Shown: positions 42,682 to 51,152, counted from the first letter of the stretch. The stretch: 64,000 nt of DNA from Pseudalkalibacillus hwajinpoensis (GCF_015234585.1 NZ_JADFCM010000001.1:496001-560000); one strand, 5' to 3'. Translations and numbers: made by a program. The notes: generated by a model from the sequence alone, not told the origin.

Positions 42682-45600
42682 GTGATAATGATCGATCGAG
42701 GAAAAGCATGTTTACGAGCTGGAGACATGGAAGCCATTTTTCTAAAAAGTGGAGATCTTTATGAATTAACGACGGGAAATATTATGATCAATCAAGTGCT
42801 ATCGAATGCTATTGATGGTGCATTAAATAATTTATATTTACGAGTGTTTACGAATGAAGAGATTAGCGCATACCCTTTAATCGGAACTAAATCCAATAGT
42901 ACTTTTCAATTTGGAACGTCTGAGGCAATTTGGAGAGGGAAAGTTGCGGATGTGCACTATACCGTTACTTTTCATCTTACGGAACAGAATCTTTGGTTCT
43001 GGAACGTCACGCTTGAAGGAAACGATGTTGAAGTAGACGTTGTATACGGACAGGATCTTGGACTTGCTGAAAAAGGCGGTGTTCGAACAAATGAAGCATA
43101 CACGTCTCAGTATATGGATCATACCGTTTTTGAAGAGGATGGTTACATCGTTTGTACACGTCAAAATCAACCACAGCAGGGGGGATTTCCTTACCTTCAA
43201 CAAGGTTCTCTCGGGAATACAAAAGGCTATTCTACAGATGGTTTTCAGTTCTTCGGGTTATCTTATAAGGAAACAAATGAACCAGAAAGGTTGAAGGAAG
43301 AGTCGCTAGCAAATGAAATCTATCAATATGAATTCGCCTATACAGCTCTTCAAACAGATCGCGTGAAGTTAAATGGAGAAAAAGAATTCACTTTTTATGG
43401 ACTATTTCAAAATGATCATCCTCATTCGACTTCAAAGCCTGTTAGTCGAGATAACATTATCGCTTCTTGGGATTCGATTAAATTGGACCCACACCTAGAA
43501 AAAGCACAAGAACGAGTGCAGCATCATGTCGGACAGCCTATTCAATCTCTTGATATGACAGAGGAAGATATCATAGAGCTATTCCCTAATCGTCAACAAG
43601 AAGAGCGTGAGAATGGGGAGCTACTATCTTTTTTCACCGATACGTATGAGCACGTCGTATTAAAGCAAAAAGAACTTCTAGTCGAACGGCCACATGGGCA
43701 TATTTTGATGTCTGGGGAAAATGATCGATTGAATCGGAATGTTATTTCGACAACGTCCTATATGTATGGTGTCTTCAATTCCCAAATTTCTTTAGGAAAT
43801 ACATCGTTTCATAAGATGATAAGCAATCAGCGTAATCCCCTTAATGTTCTAAAAACGTCGGGCCAGAGATTGTATGTGGAATACGAAGGAACCTATCGAC
43901 TTTTAACAATGCCTTCATTATTTGAAATGGGATTTAATTACGCGCGCTGGTATTACAAATTTGAGAACGACACTATTATCATCACAAATTTTACAACCGT
44001 TGATTCTCAGCAAGTGCAGTTAGATGTGAGTTCGAAAAGTGGTAAAGAATATCGCTATTTGGTTACGAATCAAATCTCAATGGCTAACCATGAATATGAA
44101 GAAGTCTATGATGTGGAGCAGAAAGGTCGTGTTTTAACGTTCCGACCACATAGTTCCGAAAGTACAAAGGTCAATCCTAACCTCACTTATCAGTTATCCG
44201 TCTCCGGTACTGATATAGAAGTGGGAGATGAGCGTCTACTCGTTCATCCTATTGAAGAAGGGGATGCTTCGCTTGTTGTGCTTCAAATTCAATCTACACA
44301 ACAGTTCTCATTACATATACAGGGGACACGTGATGGGGAGTATGCTCTCTCTGAACGAGAAGCAAGTGCTGAAATTAAACGCTACCGGGACTATTTAGGA
44401 AAGGTTATGAATCAGTTTCATCTCAGTCATAAAGAAAAGAATGCCGAGTTAGACAGAATGAACGCACTTGCTTGGTGGTACACGCACAATATGCTTGTGC
44501 ATTATTCTGTTCCAAGAGGTCTTGAGCAATCGATTGGGGCAGCTTGGGGAACACGAGATGTTTGCCAGGGGCCAACTGAATATTTCATGGCGACGCAGAA
44601 TTATGACTCTGTGAAAGAAATCATTCAAACAGTATACGCTCATCAATATGAAGATGAAGGTAACTGGCCACAGTGGTTTATGTTTGATGAGTATGGGGCT
44701 GTTCAGCAGGAGGAAAGTCATGGGGATGTTGTGATTTGGCCGCTAAAAGTCGTCGCTGACTACCTTGCTGTAACAGGTGATCATACGATTTTAGCTATGG
44801 AATTACCATATACCCTGCGAGAAGATTTTACATTTAGCGAAAAGAAACATTCATTAAAGGATCATATTAAAAAACAGCTTGAGTATGTGAAACGACATTT
44901 TCTCAACGATACCTTCCTTTCTTCTTATGGTGATGGGGATTGGGATGATACCCTTCAGCCTGCGAACGCTCAATTAAAAAAATACATGGTGAGTAGCTGG
45001 ACGGTTGCGCTGACTTACCAGGCTGTGCGTAAGTTTGCAGATGCACTAGTAGAACCTGAATGGAAAAAGGATCTTCAGGAGCTTGCACTTGGAATTGAAC
45101 GCGACTATCAGAAATTTCTCCTCGATACAGGAGTTCTTCCAGGGTTTTTGTATATGGAAGATCAAAAGCGTCCTGAAAAGATGCTTCATCCAGAGGATAA
45201 GAAGACAGGTATCCATTATCGTTTATTACCGATGATTAGAGGCATGATCAGTGAGCTTTTATCTGCAGAGGAAGCAGGAGATCATTACCAGATTATTAAA
45301 GAAAAGCTCGCATGCCCGGATGGTGTTCGATTAATGGATAAGCCTGCGAATTATAAAGGTGGAGTGAGTACTCATTTCAAAAGAGCGGAGCAAGCAGCGA
45401 ACTTTGGAAGAGAAATTGGACTTCAATATGTTCATGCACATATTCGTTTTATTGAGGCAATGGCGAAACTTGGCCAAAGGGAAGAAGTTTGGAAGGGGCT
45501 ACAAGTTATTAATCCGGTTGGTATTACGGATGTGGTGTCAAACGCAGAGAAACGACAAAGTAATGCCTACTTCAGTAGTTCAGATGGGAAATTCAATACG

Positions 45601-45993
45601 CGTTACGAGGCGCAGAATCGGTTTGATGATCTTAAAAGCGGATCAGTTCCGGTGAAAGGCGGTTGGCGGATTTATTCAAGTGGACCAGGAATTTATATGA
45701 ATCAGCTTGTAACAAATGCACTTGGCATCCGCCAGGAAGAAGGAAACATGGTGCTTGACCCTATCCTTCCTACTAGACTAGATGGCCTTCGATTAGACTA
45801 TCAGTTCTGGGGGATGGACGTTACTTTTCAGTATCATCTAACAAATGAAGAAAGAAAAGTTCATATAAACGGTGAGCGCGTTGAAACAGCTCTTAGCTCT
45901 AATCGTTATCGTGAGGGTGGAATGGTTGTTCGAAAGGCAGTTGCAGAAAAGTATTTGAATAGCGGCATGAACACTATTGAAATTTGGTTATGA
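42682..45993 (+). CDS. 1,2-beta-oligoglucan phosphorylase (GH94)
   Basis: This 1103-residue GH94 phosphorylase cleaves beta-1,2-linked glucooligosaccharides with phosphate to give glucose 1-phosphate (EC 2.4.1.333). An N-terminal beta-sandwich is followed by the catalytic (alpha/alpha)6 barrel, where GDGDWDDTLQPANAQLKKYM near residue 750 contains the general-acid Asp. AWGTRDVCQGPTEY near 627 and the C-terminal GPGIYMNQLVTNALGIRQEEG near 1004 are typical of the family. Size and neighbours match Lin1839 of Listeria innocua. It uses a GTG start with GGAGTGGG at 42668. The specific linkage is inferred from context and length, because GH94 also includes cellobiose enzymes. Confidence 0.83.
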   Translation: MIMIDRGKACLRAGDMEAIFLKSGDLYELTTGNIMINQVLSNAIDGALNNLYLRVFTNEEISAYPLIGTKSNSTFQFGTSEAIWRGKVADVHYTVTFHLTEQNLWFWNVTLEGNDVEVDVVYGQDLGLAEKGGVRTNEAYTSQYMDHTVFEEDGYIVCTRQNQPQQGGFPYLQQGSLGNTKGYSTDGFQFFGLSYKETNEPERLKEESLANEIYQYEFAYTALQTDRVKLNGEKEFTFYGLFQNDHPHSTSKPVSRDNIIASWDSIKLDPHLEKAQERVQHHVGQPIQSLDMTEEDIIELFPNRQQEERENGELLSFFTDTYEHVVLKQKELLVERPHGHILMSGENDRLNRNVISTTSYMYGVFNSQISLGNTSFHKMISNQRNPLNVLKTSGQRLYVEYEGTYRLLTMPSLFEMGFNYARWYYKFENDTIIITNFTTVDSQQVQLDVSSKSGKEYRYLVTNQISMANHEYEEVYDVEQKGRVLTFRPHSSESTKVNPNLTYQLSVSGTDIEVGDERLLVHPIEEGDASLVVLQIQSTQQFSLHIQGTRDGEYALSEREASAEIKRYRDYLGKVMNQFHLSHKEKNAELDRMNALAWWYTHNMLVHYSVPRGLEQSIGAAWGTRDVCQGPTEYFMATQNYDSVKEIIQTVYAHQYEDEGNWPQWFMFDEYGAVQQEESHGDVVIWPLKVVADYLAVTGDHTILAMELPYTLREDFTFSEKKHSLKDHIKKQLEYVKRHFLNDTFLSSYGDGDWDDTLQPANAQLKKYMVSSWTVALTYQAVRKFADALVEPEWKKDLQELALGIERDYQKFLLDTGVLPGFLYMEDQKRPEKMLHPEDKKTGIHYRLLPMIRGMISELLSAEEAGDHYQIIKEKLACPDGVRLMDKPANYKGGVSTHFKRAEQAANFGREIGLQYVHAHIRFIEAMAKLGQREEVWKGLQVINPVGITDVVSNAEKRQSNAYFSSSDGKFNTRYEAQNRFDDLKSGSVPVKGGWRIYSSGPGIYMNQLVTNALGIRQEEGNMVLDPILPTRLDGLRLDYQFWGMDVTFQYHLTNEERKVHINGERVETALSSNRYREGGMVVRKAVAEKYLNSGMNTIEIWL

Positions 45994-46028
45994 TGTAACA
46001 TTTGAGGTAATTGTGGAATAAAATAATG

Positions 46029-46070
46029 AAACCGGGATATCGATACGTTTCGATATCCCGGTTTATTTTT
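46029..46070. terminator. bidirectional terminator with operator-like loop
   Basis: A 14-bp stem AAACCGGGATATCG / CGATATCCCGGTTT lies between the converging phosphorylase and endoglucanase genes. The sequence spanning the loop, TCGATACGTTTCGATA, resembles the LacI operator of this locus at 13 of 16 positions. Confidence 0.87.
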
Positions 46071-46073
46071 ACC

Positions 46074-47429
46074 TTATTTAATTGAGAAATTCTCTTTTAT
46101 TAATAAATCTTCTGGTCTTTCGCCAATGTCATCTTCATGGAAGTAATCCTTAATAATGCCATCTTCCAGGTAGTTTGCGATCGCAACCATAGACATTCCT
46201 TGATCAAGCGCGAGGTACGCTTCTGTTACTTCTCCAGTTAGGACATTAACTGAATCATAAAAGCCGTATTTCCCGTAAGTACCAAAGTCTTTAAGTGTTT
46301 TTAAGTTCTTGTACACTTCTTTAGGTGCGTACTCTAATGCAAGGAAAGACGCATGTGGTGTTACAATTGCTCCTTCTGCACTATAACCGTCCATACCAAG
46401 AGGAGTTGCGCCAAATTCGGAATAGTCGTCAGGAGTTGCGGCAGGAGATAATCCCCATGCAGGATAGCCAAGCTCTTCTTTTGCATATTCGATTTGGATA
46501 TCAACATGCTTTTGATTATTTAACCCAAGTGCGTTTTGACCAAGTTCCTTTTCTTTCAAGACAAGACCCGGCATTAAGGCTTCAAACATACTACCTCCCC
46601 AACTTGGTACATACTTTTGGTCATTGTATGTATAGTGACCTTCAAATACATCAATGCCATCATATGTTTTGGTATATCCTTCTGGTACTTGAGATTGCCA
46701 GTCCCAGCTTGCAGGCATTGTCCGATACATTTTCCACCAATGTTCTACAGGAACGTCTCCTTTACCAATCGAGATATAGCTCGCAAGGCGTGGTTCTGTA
46801 TAAAACGCTCCGTAGTGATGCTCTGTAACGCTTTCAGTTGCTACATCGTACCCTCCGCGCATTTGGCCAACCTCTGAATCGTAGAGCTTAGAATAGTCCA
46901 TCGCTTCCACTAATTCACTTGTTTGATCATTTAACTCAGGATAAGCTTGTCCGGCTACGATTAAACCTGCGGATAGCCAGCCGTTATCAACGGTTGAGAT
47001 GAACTCACCCCAGTCGGTCATAAGTGAACCATCCTTAGTGAAGTACCAGTTATAATATAAACCATTCCACGTCTCGAGTTCTTCTAATGTTTGAAGTGTA
47101 GTTTGAATCCTGTGGACTGCTTCATCTCTTGAAATTATCCCAATTTCTTGAGCAGATACTGTACTCATGAAATACATGCCGATGTTTGTTGGTGATGTAA
47201 AGTCTTGTACTGTCTTTTCACCATTCTTCATTCGAACGGCATCATACGTTAATCCAGTCTTTTCATCCGTGAAATCTTCAAAGTACCGATACGTCTTCTT
47301 TGAAATCGCTTTCAATTGTTTGGAAAAGGCATGCTTCTTTCCTTTGGTAGAACTTTCAGCATTAGCGACTGGCAAGGATCCGGTTAAAACAATGGCTGCT
47401 ACAAGAAAAAACAAAAGAAATTTTCTCAT
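46074..47429 (-). CDS. secreted GH144-like endo-beta-1,2-glucanase
   Basis: This 451-residue secreted protein has a signal peptide (RKFLLFFLVAAIVLTGSLPV, cleaved near ANAES) and a glucoamylase-type (alpha/alpha)6 domain. WGLSPAATPDDYSEFG near 335, GAIVTPHASFLALEY near 361 and YGFYDSVNVLTGEVTEAYLA near 394, then DQGMSMVAIANY, match the Glycoamylase/GH144 pattern. GH144 members are endo-beta-1,2-glucanases (EC 3.2.1.71), which fits the phosphorylase next door. The ATG at 47429 follows GAAAGGAAGTGG. Its promoter carries the same operator as the rest of the locus. Confidence 0.78.
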   Translation of the reverse strand: MRKFLLFFLVAAIVLTGSLPVANAESSTKGKKHAFSKQLKAISKKTYRYFEDFTDEKTGLTYDAVRMKNGEKTVQDFTSPTNIGMYFMSTVSAQEIGIISRDEAVHRIQTTLQTLEELETWNGLYYNWYFTKDGSLMTDWGEFISTVDNGWLSAGLIVAGQAYPELNDQTSELVEAMDYSKLYDSEVGQMRGGYDVATESVTEHHYGAFYTEPRLASYISIGKGDVPVEHWWKMYRTMPASWDWQSQVPEGYTKTYDGIDVFEGHYTYNDQKYVPSWGGSMFEALMPGLVLKEKELGQNALGLNNQKHVDIQIEYAKEELGYPAWGLSPAATPDDYSEFGATPLGMDGYSAEGAIVTPHASFLALEYAPKEVYKNLKTLKDFGTYGKYGFYDSVNVLTGEVTEAYLALDQGMSMVAIANYLEDGIIKDYFHEDDIGERPEDLLIKENFSIK

Positions 47430-47452
47430 GAATCCACTTCCTTTCAAAATTA

Positions 47453-47468
47453 GTGAAACGTTTCGATT
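47453..47468. promoter_or_regulatory. LacI-type operator of the endoglucanase gene
   Basis: GTGAAACGTTTCGATT shares the TGAAACGTTTCGAT core with the two sites near 40.3-40.5 kb and lies at the predicted start point of the leftward promoter. Confidence 0.78.
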
Positions 47469-47470
47469 TT

Positions 47471-47499
47471 AGTATACATAAGGAACTGAGGATAGTAAA
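47471..47499 (-). promoter_or_regulatory. promoter of the endoglucanase gene
   Basis: On the minus strand TTTACT (47499-47494), a 17-nt spacer and TATACT (47476-47471), followed directly by the operator. Confidence 0.65.
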
Positions 47500-47583
47500 C
47501 GGATTGAATAAAAAATATCAGAATTTACTAAAAACAGACCGATGGACATGGGAGAAAGGTTGGATAGTAAGGGGAGAGGGGGA

Positions 47584-47614
47584 TTCGACATAAACCGCGG
47601 GTGACAGGCACCAT
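47584..47614 (-). repeat. palindromic repeat, copy 15 (CGCGG subtype)
   Basis: Identical over 31 bases and in the same orientation as copy 14 at 35965-35995. The two enclose the beta-1,2-glucan locus. It follows the IclR gene terminator on the minus strand. Confidence 0.87.
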
Positions 47615-47617
47615 CAA

Positions 47618-47645
47618 AAGCCGATAGGACAACTCCTATCGGCTT
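47618..47645 (-). terminator. rho-independent terminator overlapping the IclR stop codon
   Basis: Stem AAGCCGATAGGA with its complement; the stop codon at 47636 lies within the loop-stem region. T run on the minus strand. Confidence 0.8.
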
Positions 47646-48397
47646 CCTTTATACCCGAGTCTTCTCGATATTTCTTTCCCGGCTTGTTTCAGAATGGGTA
47701 AATATTCAGCTAAGCGTTCTTCTGACATTTGAGGAACGGTGCCTGTAATGCTGATCGCGTACGTTGCACTTCCGAGATGGTCAAAGATCGGAACAGCGAT
47801 GCAGCGAATGCCTTCTTCGTGTTCTTCGTCGTCAATAGCGAAGCCATTTTGACGAACTTTTTCTAATTCGTTTTGAAATTCTGTAGCGTCCGTGATGGTC
47901 CGATCTGTTAGCTTAAATAACTCTTTAGTTGAAAGGAAATCGTTTAGTTGCTTATCACTCGAATATGCTAAGATCGCTTTCCCTACACCTGTGCAATGAA
48001 GCGGAGCTTTTCGCCCAGTACGAGAGTATATCCGAATCGTGGACTGTGTTTCCACTTTATCAAGATAAATGACTTGATGATCTTCTTCGATCATAACAAG
48101 GTGAGCGATTTTTGAAGTTCGTTCACTTAATTCTTCAAGAACATTCCGCGCGACTTCTAAAATATTTAACTCATCGACAACCACATGGTACATCTCAATG
48201 AATTTCAACCCAAGTCGATAAGATGTTTGATCAGCCGAGCGCTGGATATATTGGTGTGACTCAAGGGTAGAAACAAGTCGATGAATCGTGCTTTTTGCCA
48301 CATCAAGCTTGTTAGCGAGCTCTGTAATGCCCATTCCTTCTGGTTTTTCTTTCAATAGTTCTAAAATTTGAAGTGATCGATCGACAGACTGAATCAT
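47636..48397 (-). CDS. IclR family transcriptional regulator (KdgR-like)
   Basis: This 253-residue regulator has an N-terminal winged helix (SVDRSLQILELLKEKPEGMG, ELANKLDVAKSTIHRLVSTL) and a C-terminal IclR effector domain (RKAPLHCTGVGKAILAY, DEEHEEGIRCIAVPIFDH). It is the last gene of a kdgK-kdgA operon, so a KdgR-type sensor of 2-keto-3-deoxygluconate is the natural reading. A perfect 17-bp palindrome before kdgK is its probable operator. ATG 48397 has AAAGGAAGATG upstream; the open frame extends nine codons further. Confidence 0.85.
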   Translation of the reverse strand: MIQSVDRSLQILELLKEKPEGMGITELANKLDVAKSTIHRLVSTLESHQYIQRSADQTSYRLGLKFIEMYHVVVDELNILEVARNVLEELSERTSKIAHLVMIEEDHQVIYLDKVETQSTIRIYSRTGRKAPLHCTGVGKAILAYSSDKQLNDFLSTKELFKLTDRTITDATEFQNELEKVRQNGFAIDDEEHEEGIRCIAVPIFDHLGSATYAISITGTVPQMSEERLAEYLPILKQAGKEISRRLGYKGSR

Positions 48398-48439
48398 AAC
48401 ATCTTCCTTTCCTAGACCGATCACGACAATCAGAACGAT

Positions 48440-49099
48440 TTAATTCGAATTGACAAGGGCATGTCGGCCTTTTTGTACTTCATCACAATATTGCTTTGCG
48501 AGGGATTGTAGTTCGCTGTATCGCTTTTCTGCGATTAAATCTTTTCGTAATAGGGAGCCACCAACACCTACGGCAGCTGCCCCAGCTCGTATATATTCCG
48601 CTGTATTTGAAAGACTTACTCCGCCGGTTGGCATCATGTTCACGTGAGCGAGAGGGCCTTTCACATCTTTAATGAAGGTTGGTCCAAGTACGCTTGCAGG
48701 GAAAATTTTCACAAGATCTGCCCCAGCTTGTTGGGCTTGCAGTATTTCTGTCGGCGTGAATACACCTGGTATCACAATTTTACCATATCGATTAGCGGTC
48801 AAAATGGTTTCTGTATTCATTGTTGGAGAGAAAATGAATTCGGCACCAGCGTGAATCGCCATGTTTGCTGATTGCGCATCAAGAACCGTACCTGCCCCAA
48901 CAACTGCCTGACCTTTAAATGCAAGATTTGCTTCGCGAATCATATCAAGTGCCCCATCAGAATCAAGTGTGATTTCAATTCCACTAATACCACCATCTAC
49001 AATTGCTTCAATCACTTGCATCACTTTATCTCGGTCAATTTTTCGAACGACGGCTACAACACCACCGTCCATCATTTTTGTTAAGATCGCCTGTTTCAT
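48440..49099 (-). CDS. kdgA: 2-dehydro-3-deoxyphosphogluconate (KDPG) aldolase
   Basis: This 219-residue class I aldolase splits KDPG into pyruvate and glyceraldehyde 3-phosphate. VAVVRKIDRDKVMQ near residue 14 has the phosphate-site Arg, ISGIEITLDS near 39 the catalytic Glu, and ADLVKIFPASVLGP near 128 the Schiff-base Lys. VNMMPTGGVSLSNTAEYIRA is the second phosphate loop. It lies 13 nt after kdgK, so kinase and aldolase act in sequence. A second gene of this family at 54.5 kb is broken by a stop codon. Confidence 0.9.
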   Translation of the reverse strand: MKQAILTKMMDGGVVAVVRKIDRDKVMQVIEAIVDGGISGIEITLDSDGALDMIREANLAFKGQAVVGAGTVLDAQSANMAIHAGAEFIFSPTMNTETILTANRYGKIVIPGVFTPTEILQAQQAGADLVKIFPASVLGPTFIKDVKGPLAHVNMMPTGGVSLSNTAEYIRAGAAAVGVGGSLLRKDLIAEKRYSELQSLAKQYCDEVQKGRHALVNSN

Positions 49100-49112
49100 T
49101 CTCCCACTCCTT

Positions 49113-50075
49113 TTATCTTAATACATCCTGTTTCGTTGCATTTAAAGATTCAATTTCTTGAATCGTTGGAAGCCCTTCAATATCGCCAAATACAGAAACA
49201 ATGATGGAACCAATTAATGAGCCAAGATCAACAGATTCTTGAAATGTTTTCCCCTTCAGAAGGCCAGAGAGAACTCCTGCAGCAAAACCATCTCCTGCTC
49301 CAATGGGATCATTCACTTTAGAGACAGGATAGCTTTTCACAAATCCATTCTCACCATTTGCTGTGGCAAAGGTAGTCCCAATTGCTCCGTTTTTTATCGC
49401 GATTTTCTGAACGCCAGAGGCTAGAAAAAATGAAATGATTTCATCAGGATCACTTGTACCTATCAATTGTTCAGCTTCGTCTAGTCCTGGAAGAAGAATA
49501 TCCGCTTGTCTTGCGAGGTCTAGCAATTTTTCTTGTCCATTTGGAATATTCTTCAGCAGTTTTATTCGAATATTAGGATCAAATGAAACCTTAATTTCAT
49601 GTTTTTTAGCAAAGTGGAAAACCTCATTCACTAGCTCATAACAAGATTCACTCAACAGAGGAGTAATGCCAGTTAAGTGAACGATTCTCGCCCTTTTTAT
49701 GTAGTCCCAGTTGATGTCTGCTGTAGTCATAGTGCTTGCAGCGGAACCACTGCGGTAATAGTAAACTTGATTGCGATCTGTTCGCTTTTCTTTAACATAT
49801 AAGCCCGTTTGTTCTTCAGGGTCCATAAGGACATTCGTTGTATCGACCCCTTCGCCACGAATGGCATTTAATGTAAAATGACCTAATTCTTCATCGCCCA
49901 GCTTACTGATCCAGCCTACAGAGTGACCAAGCTTTGAAAGACCGATCGCTACGTTTGATTCAGCCCCGCCGATTCGCTTGTTAAACTGATTCGTATATCG
50001 AAGAGGGCCGGTAGAAGCGGCATCAAAAAGAACCATGGTTTCACCGAGTGTGACGACATCCAATTGTGATTGCAT
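49113..50075 (-). CDS. kdgK: 2-keto-3-deoxygluconate kinase (PfkB family)
   Basis: This 320-residue ribokinase-family enzyme phosphorylates 2-keto-3-deoxygluconate at C6. GGAESNVAIGLSKLGHSVGW near residue 36 is the first PfkB signature, SFDPNIRIKLL near 163 the middle one, and NDPIGAGDGFAAGVLSGLL near 250 the catalytic GAGD loop with the base Asp. It opens the operon kdgK-kdgA-IclR. A paralogue of about the same length lies at 52.3 kb. Confidence 0.87.
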   Translation of the reverse strand: MQSQLDVVTLGETMVLFDAASTGPLRYTNQFNKRIGGAESNVAIGLSKLGHSVGWISKLGDEELGHFTLNAIRGEGVDTTNVLMDPEEQTGLYVKEKRTDRNQVYYYRSGSAASTMTTADINWDYIKRARIVHLTGITPLLSESCYELVNEVFHFAKKHEIKVSFDPNIRIKLLKNIPNGQEKLLDLARQADILLPGLDEAEQLIGTSDPDEIISFFLASGVQKIAIKNGAIGTTFATANGENGFVKSYPVSKVNDPIGAGDGFAAGVLSGLLKGKTFQESVDLGSLIGSIIVSVFGDIEGLPTIQEIESLNATKQDVLR

Positions 50076-50091
50076 AAACTGCCTCCTTCTT

Positions 50092-50108
50092 GTTCCTTAA
50101 TAAGGAAC
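50092..50108. promoter_or_regulatory. 17-bp palindrome, probable IclR operator
   Basis: GTTCCTTAATAAGGAAC is a perfect palindrome around a central A, 17 nt before the kdgK start and downstream of its promoter. TTCC...GGAA arms are common in IclR-type operators. Confidence 0.65.
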
Positions 50109-50129
50109 GGTGTTCTTCATTATGTTTTC

Positions 50130-50158
50130 ACTTTACTGAATTGTGAAAATGATGTCAA
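50130..50158 (-). promoter_or_regulatory. promoter of the kdgK-kdgA-IclR operon
   Basis: On the minus strand a perfect TTGACA (50158-50153), a 17-nt spacer and TAAAGT (50135-50130). Confidence 0.7.
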
Positions 50159-50300
50159 TTTAATTATGTGAGAATTTTCAAAAATATAGATCATGAGTAT
50201 GAATTTTCTGTAAATACATTGCGTGAAAGTCAACTCTTATAAGACAAATATGGTAGGATAACGATATTACGACTTACAAGTATTGGGAAGGAGCGGTACG

Positions 50301-51107
50301 ATGAAATTTGATTACCATACGCACCATGAACGATGTGGTCATGCAGAAGCAGGAATTGAAGATTACATAAAAGCAGCAATCCAAAATGATTTGCAGATGA
50401 TCGGAATTTCTGATCATTCACCGTTTTTTGCAAGTGAGAAGGATCGAGCGTTGCCTCGCATTGCTATGGCCAAGAGTGAGTTCGCTTCTTATGTAGAAGA
50501 AGTGCTCTCGCTTAAGGAAAAGTACCGTGGCAAGATTGACGTTTTGCTTGGTGTTGAATCTGACTTTTTTCGAGACCATTACCCGTTATATAAAAGCATT
50601 TATGATCAGTACCCGTTTGACTACATAATTGGCTCTGTTCATTTTAGTAATGGAACTAACATCTTTGATAAAAGTCGATGGGAAAATTTAATTGAAGAAG
50701 ACATACGCAAAGAAAAAGAGCATTATTACAAGCTAATCGTAGAATCAGCTGAAAGCGGCATCTTCGATATTCTAGCCCATATTGATGCCATGAAGGGATT
50801 TTATCCAGACTTCGCAAACGTCCAAACACCTGAAGTCGAAAAAGCATTGAAGCGACTCGGAGAGCTTGAGTCAACGATTGAAATCAACACATCTGGTAAG
50901 CATAAAGACTGCGGCGGCTGGTATCCCGCGAATGACATGCTCGAAATGGCCTGCCATTATGGTGTTGGAGTTACTTTCGGATCTGACGCTCATTGGCCTT
51001 CACGCGTTGGAGAAGAATTTGAAGAAGTTCGAACAAAGCTGAAGGAGATTGGATTTAAGAATTGGACGGTGTTTCGAGAGAGGAAGAAGGAGTTTGTTGG
51101 GATGTGA
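50301..51107 (+). CDS. PHP-domain histidinol-phosphatase family protein
   Basis: This 268-residue protein has a PHP metal-dependent phosphoesterase fold. FDYHTHHERCGHAEAG at the start gives the HxH motif, MIGISDHSPFFAS near 34 the Asp-His motif, and GVESDFF near 80 the Glu. DYIIGSVHFS near 102, DILAHIDAMKGF near 148 and GSDAHWPSRVGEEF near 228 follow. Relatives are HisJ/HisK-type histidinol-phosphatases (EC 3.1.3.15). No his genes are nearby, so it may instead act on another phosphate monoester. ATG 50301 follows GGAAGGAG. Confidence 0.82.
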   Translation: MKFDYHTHHERCGHAEAGIEDYIKAAIQNDLQMIGISDHSPFFASEKDRALPRIAMAKSEFASYVEEVLSLKEKYRGKIDVLLGVESDFFRDHYPLYKSIYDQYPFDYIIGSVHFSNGTNIFDKSRWENLIEEDIRKEKEHYYKLIVESAESGIFDILAHIDAMKGFYPDFANVQTPEVEKALKRLGELESTIEINTSGKHKDCGGWYPANDMLEMACHYGVGVTFGSDAHWPSRVGEEFEEVRTKLKEIGFKNWTVFRERKKEFVGM

Positions 51108-51117
51108 GGGCGTAGAG

Positions 51118-51152
51118 GAGTGGCGAAGACAAATGTCTTCCCCACTCTTTTA
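51118..51152 (+). terminator. rho-independent terminator
   Basis: Stem GAGTGGCGAAGAC with GTCTTCCCCACTC (offset bulge), then a T-rich run, after the PHP-domain gene. Confidence 0.85.

Noticed and set aside
2022..47614. Could the repeats be a CRISPR array?
   Set aside because: Copies are kilobases apart with genes between them, in both orientations and without regular spacers or cas genes.
47738..47746. GGTGCCTGT inside the IclR gene
   Set aside because: Only nine bases match and the flanks are normal coding sequence.
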